Positions 1 to 4,678 of a stretch of 9,693 nt of DNA are shown here, in pieces. Under the pieces are notes generated by a model, which saw nothing but the letters and a program-made list of their open reading frames with translations, had not been told where the DNA came from and ran no database searches. Position numbers and translations under genes: made by a program. Source of the DNA: Treponemataceae bacterium (GTDB lineage Bacteria; Spirochaetota; Spirochaetia; Treponematales; Treponemataceae); contig JAKSTS010000066.1 in assembly GCA_024402455.1 (NCBI GenBank), positions 1-9,693 on the forward strand, written 5' to 3'. Each line of letters begins with the position of its first letter. The stretch's first letter is position 1.

Positions 1-2
1 TT

Positions 3-179
3 GAACATTTGCTGACTTGCGGCACCGACAGTCTTCTTGAACTTGCCGAACATGGTAAAGATTTTAAAATGTCCGACCACGATTTTAAGCTGTTCTATAA
101 ATATTACCTTGCAAATTGCGAAAAACGCGAATTGCTTGGAAGTGCAAGCCATTTGCTGTTTGTGGGGAAGAAAAGGTAG
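3..179 (+). CDS. C-terminal end of a probable SAM-dependent methyltransferase (partial)
   Basis: An open frame runs in from the left edge and ends at TAG 177-179, giving about 58 residues. The tail reads ...LFYKYYLANCEKRELLGSASHLLFVGKKR. The pattern 'cluster of aromatic residues, CE, L.G.S.HLLF.G+K' is the usual last beta hairpin of class I SAM-dependent methyltransferases, where the final strands read like S.H.L.(I/V)G(R/K)K. The cofactor-binding motifs would lie outside the window, so the substrate cannot be told. The gene stops only 14 bases before the -35 box of the small RNA described next, and no terminator of its own is visible before that promoter; the hairpin at 268-300 may serve both. 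The coding frame is convincing; the family call is moderate and rests on the tail only. Confidence 0.5.
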   Translation, partial: EHLLTCGTDSLLELAEHGKDFKMSDHDFKLFYKYYLANCEKRELLGSASHLLFVGKKR

Positions 180-192
180 AGGGATTAAGTAT

Positions 193-221
193 TTGACGAA
201 TATAATTCTAGGTGTTATATT
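193..221 (+). promoter_or_regulatory. Promoter of the small antisense RNA
   Basis: TTGACG at 193-198 and TATATT at 216-221 are separated by exactly 17 bases. This is one of the best sigma-70-type promoters in the window. Transcription would start near 227-230. No open reading frame with a ribosome site follows, only a short stretch ending in the hairpin at 268-300, so the promoter appears dedicated to a non-coding RNA. Confidence 0.65.
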
Positions 222-236
222 AAAAGAAAGGAAATG

Positions 237-246
237 CCCATTCATT
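237..246. repeat. 10-bp direct repeat (CCCATTCATT) shared with 417-426
   Basis: CCCATTCATT occurs at 237-246 inside the small RNA and again at 417-426 just upstream of the peptide gene. Because the two genes are on opposite strands, a direct repeat in DNA makes the two RNAs complementary over these ten bases. The second copy covers the GGG of the toxin Shine-Dalgarno. In Fst/par loci, direct repeats with this arrangement are the antitoxin-toxin RNA contact sites. Confidence 0.7.
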
Positions 247-267
247 TGGACTTCTCCACTTGTCGAT

Positions 268-300
268 AAAAGCCGCTTCAGTGAAGGTCGAGCGGCTTTT
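268..300. terminator. Shared hairpin terminator between small RNA and toxin gene
   Basis: AAAAGCCGCT (268-277) pairs perfectly with AGCGGCTTTT (291-300), a 10-bp stem with a 13-base loop. On the plus strand it is followed by ACTTTTT, a good intrinsic terminator. On the minus strand the stem ends in UUUU and then AUCG, a weaker but possible terminator for the peptide mRNA. It sits between two convergent genes, and each RNA would carry the complement of the other's hairpin. Confidence 0.75.
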
Positions 301-309
301 ACTTTTTAA

Positions 310-405
310 CTACTTCTTATCTTTTTTATGGTAAGAGAGTATTGCATATATTGCACAAATAATTGACGCAATACAACTTGCTATCAAAATAAATGCTTCA
401 AACAT
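310..405 (-). CDS. 31-residue hydrophobic peptide, candidate type I toxin (Fst/holin-like class)
   Basis: ATG at 405-403 and TAG at 312-310 give 31 residues: MFEAF, then a hydrophobic run rich in Ile, Ala, Ser and Cys (about residues 5-24), then the charged tail SYHKKDKK. One membrane helix plus a lysine-rich C-terminus is the standard layout of type I toxins such as Fst, TxpA and the small holin-like toxins, whose start M..FEA(L/F) is also similar. The start is fixed by a strong Shine-Dalgarno, GGGAGG, eight bases upstream. A promoter (495-523), an internal leader structure and a convergent small RNA all fit a toxin kept silent by RNA. If active it would insert in the cytoplasmic membrane and disturb it. 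Alternatives are a small membrane regulator peptide without toxicity. Being short, it would be missed by normal gene callers. Confidence 0.6.
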   Translation of the reverse strand: MFEAFILIASCIASIICAIYAILSYHKKDKK

Positions 406-413
406 ACGCAAAG

Positions 414-462
414 CCTCCCATTCATTAAAATCAATCTTTTACAGATTGTTAGTGTTTGGGAG
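414..462 (-). promoter_or_regulatory. Self-sequestering ribosome binding site in the toxin mRNA leader
   Basis: The Shine-Dalgarno GGGAGG maps to 419-414. Upstream in the same mRNA, CUCCCA (462-457) is complementary to UGGGAG (420-415), so the leader can fold back and hide the ribosome site. Between the two arms lies a separate perfect 6-bp hairpin (CAATCT 432-437 with AGATTG 443-448, loop of five), which would bring the arms together. Translation control by an upstream anti-Shine-Dalgarno element is well known in type I toxin mRNAs. Confidence 0.5.
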
Positions 463-494
463 AAGCCGCCTGAACAGGCATTTCCAATAAAATG

Positions 495-523
495 ATTATA
501 CTATACAAAAAAATTAGTGTATA
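495..523 (-). promoter_or_regulatory. Promoter of the toxin mRNA, overlapped by an inverted repeat
   Basis: On the minus strand TATACA (523-518) and TATAAT (500-495) are 17 bases apart. The -10 is perfect and the -35 matches 4 of 6. Transcription would begin near 488, leaving a leader of about 83 nt before the ATG at 405. ACTATAC (500-506) and GTATAGT (519-525) form a 7-bp inverted repeat spanning the promoter, a possible operator. TAGTCAT is repeated at 522-528 and 533-539, one helical turn apart, just upstream of the -35. Confidence 0.55.
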
Positions 524-563
524 GTCATTATGTAGTCATATTAATTTCTATAACTGCAGACTT

Positions 564-1268
564 TTACTTCCTATTTCTTTCCATCCAGTCAATTGCAAAA
601 TCTACAAAAACTTTTTGATTAAACAGCCGGCAGTCTGCGTTTCCAATTTTTCCAAAGCGGATGACTGAATCATCGCCCCAAAAACGATTTTCGAAGGCTG
701 TCCCTATCATGTTAAAATCTTCTTCCTGGTATGCTACGTCGTGGAAAGGAATTGTTCTTCCGTCTGGGAGCGTTACATTTTCTGTAAAAATAAATTTTCC
801 AGGCCATTTTGCGCGGTTTTCGGCAAGGTGGATGATTGTACAAGTTGAATAATCTGTTCCAATCATCAAACTCCAGCCGTCATTTTCGTAAAGGCGGGCT
901 AAAGTGCTTTGTTCTCCATTTTCAAACGAAAGGCCTTCCTCGGTGTATTCAATGTTGCCGGCAATTTTTGATTTTTCGTTTCCCCAGACGGCAAAACTGG
1001 CAATAATTTGATTTGTGCAAATCACTTCTGAATCTTTTTTGAAAGTCTCGTTTACTATGCTCAAATTTGGAGTGTAATCTTTTGTTGTATTATACGCCGG
1101 CATAGCAACTATTCCATTTTCAGAAACAGCTTCTTTAAGTGCGTCGATTAAATCTTTTGGTCCATTATCCAAATGTCCAACTTTAGAAAGTGCAGTGTGA
1201 ACAAGGATTTTCATATTTTTTTCTACACCAAGCTGATTTATCTGTTCCAAAAGTTCATTTTTTGTCAT
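564..1268 (-). CDS. AAC(3)-family N-acetyltransferase, divergent
   Basis: The protein has 234 residues and resembles the aminoglycoside 3-N-acetyltransferase fold: LGV....ILVHTALSKVG at 13-31 (family: LLVHSSLS.LG), IVAMPAYN at 53-60, ASFAVWG at 90-96, LYENDGWSLMIGT at 126-138, TIIHLAE at 144-150, and a typical end, FGKIGNADCRL..Q..FVDFAIDWMERN. Known members transfer acetyl from acetyl-CoA to an amino group. Two features differ from the classical enzymes. The segment between MPAY and SFAVWG is about 25 residues shorter than usual, and the RSxHPxxSF motif there reads CTNQIIASF, losing the Arg and the His-Pro. Total length is also below the usual 260-290. The histidine of the HLAE motif (His147) is kept. 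So the fold is confident, but acetylation of aminoglycosides is doubtful; another amine or a non-catalytic role is possible. Its ATG directly abuts the stop codon of the upstream gene (zero gap), with GGAG inside that gene as ribosome site, so the two are translationally coupled. Confidence 0.8.
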   Translation of the reverse strand: MTKNELLEQINQLGVEKNMKILVHTALSKVGHLDNGPKDLIDALKEAVSENGIVAMPAYNTTKDYTPNLSIVNETFKKDSEVICTNQIIASFAVWGNEKSKIAGNIEYTEEGLSFENGEQSTLARLYENDGWSLMIGTDYSTCTIIHLAENRAKWPGKFIFTENVTLPDGRTIPFHDVAYQEEDFNMIGTAFENRFWGDDSVIRFGKIGNADCRLFNQKVFVDFAIDWMERNRK

Positions 1269-2585
1269 TTATTTAAGCTCCGTAATTCTGATTCCAAAAT
1301 TATCATCAACAATGCAGATTTCTCCGTAAGCGACGGTTTTTCCATTTTTTATGATTTTGCTTGGGTAACCTACGAAACTGTCCAATTCGAGAACAATTTT
1401 TTCTTTTATGCTTAAAATTTCTTCTTCTGAATGATAACAGGCACCAATCTGAACACAAATATAATCCTGACTGCTGTAAGTAATGTCCGGAACTTCAGGA
1501 AAATCTAATACGCGGATTCCAAAATGTTCATCTACTACAACAGCTTCTCCTGTGTGAATTACTTTATTTTCGTAAACAAGATTAAGCGGATCGTAATATT
1601 TTTTATCAAACACAAGAATCTTCCCGATTTCAAGAGAAACCTGTTCTGAACCAAAACGGCCTATTTCAACAGTAAGATTGTTTTCGTGTTTTTTCGCACT
1701 GATGTCACTTAAATATTGAAGCTCAGGTTCTTTCCAACCAAAACCAAAAAATCCAAATGAACGGAGATTGTCCATAAACGGAGCACTTAACTGAATGTTC
1801 ATCCAGCCTTTTTTATCGCCAATGTTTATTTCAATTGAAATAAGACAGCACATTCCGCCGCGATGTTGATTTAATGTGGAAGGAGTATTTTTTGCTTCAG
1901 TAAAAATTTTGTTCACAAGTTTCTGATTCTCAGCAGAAAGATTTGGAAGACGGGCAAAAATATTTCCTGTAATAAGATTTTCAACTTCCTTTACAAAAAA
2001 CTGCTGCATTACATCAAGGTCGAATTTTGAAATCTGTCTGTATTCTTCAATATTCTGCTTAATCAGAGTTTTTCCAATTTCGCCGTCAACTTCTATAACA
2101 TAACCTGCATTGTTGTAATCATAATCAAAAATAAAACAAGATGATGGAAGTGAACGCTGGAATTCGTAATTGTTCAGCTGGTCTACACAACTTATGGACA
2201 AAGTACAAGTTTCATTACGGATTCCTGCAAAAGTAGATTCTATTTTCTGCGCTAAATCCATAAAAAATTCGTAAATTGTATGAAGTTCATCGTGACCCCA
2301 TTTATCCTGGCGGGTAAAATCATACAGCTTTATTTTTTTATCCGGATATTCAGCTGCAAGCTTTGTTGAAGAAGCAGGAAGTTCACCATTCATAATGTTT
2401 TCTACATCTATCCCAAGAACTTTTGCAAGAACCGGCATTACAGAAACATCAGGGCAGCCGTCTCCGCGCTCCCATTTAGATACAGCTTTATCAGAAACAT
2501 TTATTTGTTCTGCGAGCTGTTTTTGTGTAAAACCTTTTTTTGTTCTAAGTGTACAGATGAGTTTTCCAGTTTTAATGGCGTTCAT
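1269..2585 (-). CDS. XRE-type HTH fused to FliM-like and FliN-like (SpoA) domains
   Basis: 438 residues. Residues 5-65 are an XRE/Cro-type DNA-binding domain: helix two TQKQLAEQINV (20-30), recognition helix SDKAVSKWERG (31-41). From about residue 83 the protein reads as flagellar switch protein FliM: KKIKLYDFTRQDKW (83-96; FliM: YDF.RPD+F), VDQLNNYEFQRSLP (134-147; FliM: Q..Y.EF..SLP), ISIEINIGDKKGWMNIQLSAP (249-269; FliM: IG...G.MNL..P). Two SpoA domains follow, about 302-362 ending VVVDEHFGIRVLDF and about 390-438 ending CIVDDNFGIRITEL, the last being the FliN signature. FliM's N-terminal CheY-binding peptide is absent; the HTH takes its place. The GGxG motif of the FliM middle domain is not seen either. 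FliM and FliN normally form the rotor C-ring; here there are no flagellar genes nearby. I infer a DNA-binding regulator whose FliM/SpoA part either docks on the switch or secretion ring or simply oligomerises. The start is set by AAAGGAG five bases before the ATG. It is co-transcribed with its two neighbours. The domain reading is firm; the role is open. Confidence 0.85.
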   Translation of the reverse strand: MNAIKTGKLICTLRTKKGFTQKQLAEQINVSDKAVSKWERGDGCPDVSVMPVLAKVLGIDVENIMNGELPASSTKLAAEYPDKKIKLYDFTRQDKWGHDELHTIYEFFMDLAQKIESTFAGIRNETCTLSISCVDQLNNYEFQRSLPSSCFIFDYDYNNAGYVIEVDGEIGKTLIKQNIEEYRQISKFDLDVMQQFFVKEVENLITGNIFARLPNLSAENQKLVNKIFTEAKNTPSTLNQHRGGMCCLISIEINIGDKKGWMNIQLSAPFMDNLRSFGFFGFGWKEPELQYLSDISAKKHENNLTVEIGRFGSEQVSLEIGKILVFDKKYYDPLNLVYENKVIHTGEAVVVDEHFGIRVLDFPEVPDITYSSQDYICVQIGACYHSEEEILSIKEKIVLELDSFVGYPSKIIKNGKTVAYGEICIVDDNFGIRITELK

Positions 2586-2612
2586 TCCTGCTCCTTTAAA
2601 AACACCGCAGTG

Positions 2613-3068
2613 TTATTTCAAATTAAAAATCTGTTCGATTGTGCAGTATGGCAATTCAAGATGAATGTGTTTTTCCCCAACCGGATAACAGATATTCAGT
2701 GTTGTATCATTTTCAATCTGATTTCTGTAAGTGTCTTCTGCTGCTGGTTTTACTGCTTTTGTAAGAATGTCAGTAATTTCCTGAACAGCTTTTTCTTCAC
2801 CTTTTTCTGCTGCAATTTTACAGATTCCATTAATTTCTGTAACATTGAGTGCCTTATTTTCTTCCATCCATTCCCTGTTGCAGAAATCATCAACAAAAGC
2901 TTTATGCCCTGCTTTTATAAAGAACATGTTTACGCTGTTGTAAGCTTCCGGTGAATATTCGCTCAAAGCACCTTCTGTCGGGATAACAAGTAATTCCATG
3001 CCTGGAATCTTTTTTGCAGTTTCAGGCAATTTTCCAATAATGTTTCCGTTTTCGTCTCTTTCTAACAT
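2613..3068 (-). CDS. Unrecognised 151-residue soluble protein, first gene of the operon
   Basis: I do not recognise a family. The protein has no signal peptide and no membrane segment, is acidic, and ends TIEQIFNLK. The first half contains a short beta-rich stretch (GMELLVIPTEGALSEYSPEA), the middle a likely helix pair (FVDDFCNREWMEENKAL ... GICKIAAEKGEEKAVQEITDILTKAV), and the end another beta stretch (IHLELPYCTIEQI). The start is supported by AGGAG six bases before the ATG, and by an extended -10 promoter about 115 bases upstream. It ends 27 bases before the HTH-FliM fusion gene, so the two are surely co-transcribed and may act together; a partner or effector of the fusion is a reasonable guess but nothing in the sequence proves it. 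The long 5' leader has no clear fold by eye. Confidence 0.75.
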   Translation of the reverse strand: MLERDENGNIIGKLPETAKKIPGMELLVIPTEGALSEYSPEAYNSVNMFFIKAGHKAFVDDFCNREWMEENKALNVTEINGICKIAAEKGEEKAVQEITDILTKAVKPAAEDTYRNQIENDTTLNICYPVGEKHIHLELPYCTIEQIFNLK

Positions 3069-3131
3069 AATAATCTCCTGGTTGTTTTTTCAGACGGCCA
3101 ACCTTTGTGATTTTAGTATCGTGTATTTTTG

Positions 3132-3228
3132 AGAAGAATTCACCCGACAGGCAGTAGAATTGAGTAGAATTCATGGTAGATTTGCATGATTATATCATAT
3201 TTTATTTGCATTCTACTCTAAATTCTAA
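3132..3228. repeat. Cluster of AGTAGAATT repeats around the operon promoter
   Basis: AGAAGAATT begins at 3132, AGTAGAATT at 3153 and AGTAGAATT at 3163, so the copies are 21 and 10 bases apart, close to two and one turns of the helix. On the other side of the -10 box lie inverted copies, ATTCTACT at 3210-3217 and AATTCTAA at 3221-3228. GAGTAGAAT (3162-3170) and ATTCTACTC (3210-3218) are a perfect 9-bp inverted repeat flanking the promoter. This is the pattern of a cooperative repressor operator; the XRE-FliM fusion encoded in the operon is the obvious candidate ligand (inference). Confidence 0.5.
3189..3197 (-). promoter_or_regulatory. Extended -10 promoter of the three-gene minus-strand operon
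   Basis: On the minus strand the sequence TGATATAAT gives a perfect TATAAT (3194-3189) preceded by TG one base upstream, an extended -10 element. There is no TTGACA-like -35 at the right distance; that place is taken by an AGTAGAAT element instead, which would fit a weak or regulated promoter. Transcription would start near 3182 and reach the first ATG at 3068. Confidence 0.5.
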
Positions 3229-3419
3229 GAATAAAAAACTAAATGTTTCACTTTATGCAAAAAGACTGAAATTTGCAAAAGCCGTTATTTGTGCGGAATG
3301 GTTCATCCTGCATTTTAGCTGAATAAAAACGAATTGAAGCTAATTGTAATATCTTGTGAAATCAGTTTTTTGAATGTTCTGTCAAGAAGGAGCAGTTGTC
3401 GATGTTTATAAAACTTTCC
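3229..3419. other. Non-coding stretch without recognisable features
   Basis: This is the middle of the 412-base gap between the minus-strand operon and perR. Apart from several AT-rich TTGCAAA/TTATGCAAA words I find no hairpin with a T-tract, no convincing promoter and no open frame longer than 21 codons with a ribosome site. It may simply separate the two divergent control regions. Confidence 0.4.
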
Positions 3420-3447
3420 TTGACTTTCTGAAAAATTATAGTATATT
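3420..3447 (+). promoter_or_regulatory. perR promoter
   Basis: TTGACT (3420-3425) and TATATT (3442-3447) are 16 bases apart. The expected start, about 3454, falls at the first base of the palindrome AGTAAT-G-ATTACT, so a bound repressor would block the start of transcription. Confidence 0.6.
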
Positions 3448-3453
3448 TAAATC

Positions 3454-3466
3454 AGTAATGATTACT
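3454..3466. promoter_or_regulatory. Fur/PerR-type palindrome in the perR leader
   Basis: AGTAAT (3454-3459), G, ATTACT (3461-3466) is a perfect 6-1-6 inverted repeat. The core TAATnATTA equals the centre of the PerR/Fur box consensus TTATAATNATTATAA; the outer bases differ. It lies between the -10 and the ribosome site of perR, which suggests autoregulation as known for PerR in other bacteria. Confidence 0.5.
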
Positions 3467-3480
3467 ATTTTTGGAGAAAA

Positions 3481-3918
3481 ATGAATTACAGCAAACAGCG
3501 TGATTTAATCCTTAAATTCCTCAAAAGCACCAAAACGCATCCGACTGCGGATGAAGTTTATGAAGCTGTAAGAATTGAAGAACCGAACATAAGTCTTGGA
3601 ACTGTTTACCGCAATTTAAATTTGCTTGCTGCCAATAATATGATTCTGCGTCTTCATATGAATGATGGAATTGATCATTTTGATGCAGATACAAGTGAGC
3701 ATTTTCACTTTTATTGCAATAATTGCGGCAGAGTTTTCGATTTGAGCACAACGGTTCCTGCAAAATTGCCAAAATTGTGCAAAGCTGCTTCTGAAGGAAT
3801 TGATGGACTTATAGAAGGCTGCAAGATTTATTTTTATGGAAAATGCAAAAGCTGCATTGAAAAACTCAATTCAGACAATAAAAAAGAAAAAGATAAAGAA
3901 ACCTCCACAAATTGTTAA
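3481..3918 (+). CDS. perR: PerR, peroxide-sensing Fur-family repressor
   Basis: 145 residues. The winged-helix half has HPTADEVYEAV at 20-30 and PNISLGTVYRNLNLL at 35-49, the recognition helix of the Fur family. The regulatory metal site matches PerR ligand for ligand: His20, Asp68 (HFDAD), His74 and His76 (EHFH), and Asp87 (RVFDL). The last is the position where PerR has Asp and Fur usually Glu; Asp at this place goes with metal-catalysed oxidation by hydrogen peroxide. Structural zinc cysteines are C79xxC82 and C122xxC125. Oxidation of the His ligands by peroxide in the iron form releases DNA. A lysine-rich tail follows the last Cys pair. GGAG precedes the ATG by four bases. Rubrerythrin follows after 72 bases with its own control region, and ferritin lies beyond, a classical PerR-regulon neighbourhood. 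Fur or Zur remain possible but fit less well. Confidence 0.9.
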   Translation: MNYSKQRDLILKFLKSTKTHPTADEVYEAVRIEEPNISLGTVYRNLNLLAANNMILRLHMNDGIDHFDADTSEHFHFYCNNCGRVFDLSTTVPAKLPKLCKAASEGIDGLIEGCKIYFYGKCKSCIEKLNSDNKKEKDKETSTNC

Positions 3919-3941
3919 TTTTTAGGGGACTTTATAAAATT

Positions 3942-3972
3942 TTGAAACTTTTTGCATTTGAAATGCAATAAT
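3942..3972 (+). promoter_or_regulatory. Rubrerythrin control region with a 17-bp palindrome
   Basis: TTGCATTT (3952-3959), G, AAATGCAA (3961-3968) is a perfect 8-1-8 inverted repeat. It follows a -35-like TTGAAA at 3942-3947 and overlaps a weak -10-like stretch (TGCAAT 3964-3969 or AATAAT 3967-3972). An alternative -10, TATAAA at 3933-3938, would put the palindrome in the early transcript. Either way the repeat is well placed for a repressor. It does not resemble the palindrome of perR outside the odd-spaced centre. Confidence 0.5.
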
Positions 3973-3990
3973 AAAATACAGGAGTTTTAG

Positions 3991-4527
3991 ATGAACAAGT
4001 ACGAAGGAACACAGACAGAAAAAAATCTGCAGGCTGCTTTTGCAGGCGAAAGTCAGGCAAGAAACAAGTACACATATTTTGCTTCTGCTGCAAGAAAAGA
4101 AGGTTTTGAACAGATTGCTGCAATTTTTGAAGCAACAGCAAACAACGAAAAAGAACACGCAAAATTGTGGTTCAAAGAATTAAGCGGAATTGGCGACACA
4201 GCTGCTAACTTGGGCGCAGCTGCTGACGGCGAAAATTTTGAATGGACAGACATGTATGAAAATTTTGCGAAGACAGCAGAAAAAGAAGGTTTTACAGCTT
4301 TGGCTGCAAAATTCCGCATGGTTGGTGCAATTGAAAAACGCCACGAAGAAAGATACCGTGCACTGCTTAAAAATGTAGAAACAGCAGCTGTTTTTGAAAA
4401 AAGCGAAGTAAAAGTCTGGGAATGCCGCAACTGTGGACATATTGTTGTAGGCACAAAGGCACCGGCTGCATGTCCTGTTTGTGCTCATCCACAGAGCTTT
4501 TTTGAAGTAAGTGCAGAAAACTACTAA
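3991..4527 (+). CDS. rbr: Rubrerythrin
   Basis: 178 residues, a normal length for the family. The N-terminal four-helix part carries the di-iron ligands: Glu20 ([15 protein letters not shown]), Glu53 and His56 ([10 protein letters not shown]), Glu97 (TAEKEGF), and Glu115 with His118 (IEKRHEERY). The C-terminal rubredoxin-like part binds one iron through C145xxC148 (ECRNCGH) and C161xxC164 ([13 protein letters not shown]). Rubrerythrin reduces hydrogen peroxide to water in the cytoplasm of anaerobes, with electrons passing from rubredoxin or an NAD(P)H reductase through the rubredoxin-like iron to the di-iron site. AGGAG lies six bases before the ATG. The separate control region and the terminators after it suggest a single-gene transcript, highly expressed if codon choice is a guide. 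All key residues are present, so it should be active. Confidence 0.96.
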   Translation: MNKYEGTQTEKNLQAAFAGESQARNKYTYFASAARKEGFEQIAAIFEATANNEKEHAKLWFKELSGIGDTAANLGAAADGENFEWTDMYENFAKTAEKEGFTALAAKFRMVGAIEKRHEERYRALLKNVETAAVFEKSEVKVWECRNCGHIVVGTKAPAACPVCAHPQSFFEVSAENY

Positions 4528-4536
4528 AAACGAATA

Positions 4537-4552
4537 AACCGCATAAGCGGTT
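4537..4552 (+). terminator. Small hairpin after rubrerythrin
   Basis: AACCGC (4537-4542) pairs with GCGGTT (4547-4552) around the tetraloop ATAA and is followed by ATGATTTTT. The stem is only 6 bp, so it is probably a helper or 3'-end stabiliser before the much stronger hairpin that follows. Confidence 0.4.
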
Positions 4553-4566
4553 ATGATTTTTCGGTT

Positions 4567-4611
4567 AAAAAAAAACAGGAATGACTAAAAAATTGTCATT
4601 CCTGTTTTTTT
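4567..4611. terminator. Strong bidirectional terminator between rbr and ferritin
   Basis: ACAGGAATGAC (4575-4585) pairs with GTCATTCCTGT (4595-4605) with a 9-base loop. The stem is preceded by a run of A and followed by seven T, so it terminates in both directions. It serves the rubrerythrin gene and the convergent ferritin gene. Confidence 0.9.
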
Positions 4612-4678
4612 ATGCACAAATTGCGGTGTATCGAACAGTCAAAAGCTTTGCATATCTTATGCCTGTTGATTTTCAAAA

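Larger units (their letters stand above)
228..306 (+). ncRNA. Putative antitoxin RNA of a par/Fst-like type I toxin-antitoxin locus
   Basis: The predicted transcript is about 80 nt, from the promoter at 193-221 to the T-tract after the hairpin at 268-300. Near its 5' end, AAATG (232-236) pairs with CATTT (243-247) and displays the loop CCCATT (237-242). That loop is complementary to AAUGGG in the Shine-Dalgarno region of the peptide mRNA transcribed from the opposite strand (415-422). The 3' end overlaps the 3' end of that mRNA through the shared hairpin, giving a second contact. Its first bases (GGAAATGCC, then CTTCTCC) also match the predicted start of the toxin mRNA (GGAAATGCC, then CTTCTCC), so the two RNAs share a common ancestry-like leader. 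In the known pAD1 par system the antitoxin RNA likewise binds the toxin mRNA at 5' repeats and at the terminator. Function here is inferred from architecture, not from homology to a named RNA. Confidence 0.55.

Noticed and set aside
37..309. 90-codon plus-strand frame beginning MNLPNMVKIL
   Set aside because: It overlaps the methyltransferase end in another frame, runs through the small RNA promoter and terminator hairpin, and has no ribosome site or protein-like composition.
1269..2585. Annotating the fusion as an ordinary flagellar FliM
   Set aside because: The CheY-binding N-terminus is missing, an HTH is present instead, a second SpoA domain is added, and no flagellar genes lie nearby.
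3248..3313. 21-codon minus-strand frame in the gap before perR
   Set aside because: No ribosome site, no hydrophobic or conserved-looking pattern.
3402..3431. Nine-codon frame MFIKLSLTF with AAGGAG upstream
   Set aside because: The ribosome site is good but the frame ends inside the perR promoter, upstream of the predicted transcription start, so it is unlikely to be transcribed.
3481..3918. Calling the Fur-family gene Fur or Zur
   Set aside because: The metal site has the PerR set including Asp87 (PerR Asp104 position), and the neighbours are rubrerythrin and ferritin.
4053..4488. Long antisense frames across rubrerythrin (102 and 133 codons)
   Set aside because: Shadow frames of a clearly coding gene; low-complexity composition, no ribosome site.
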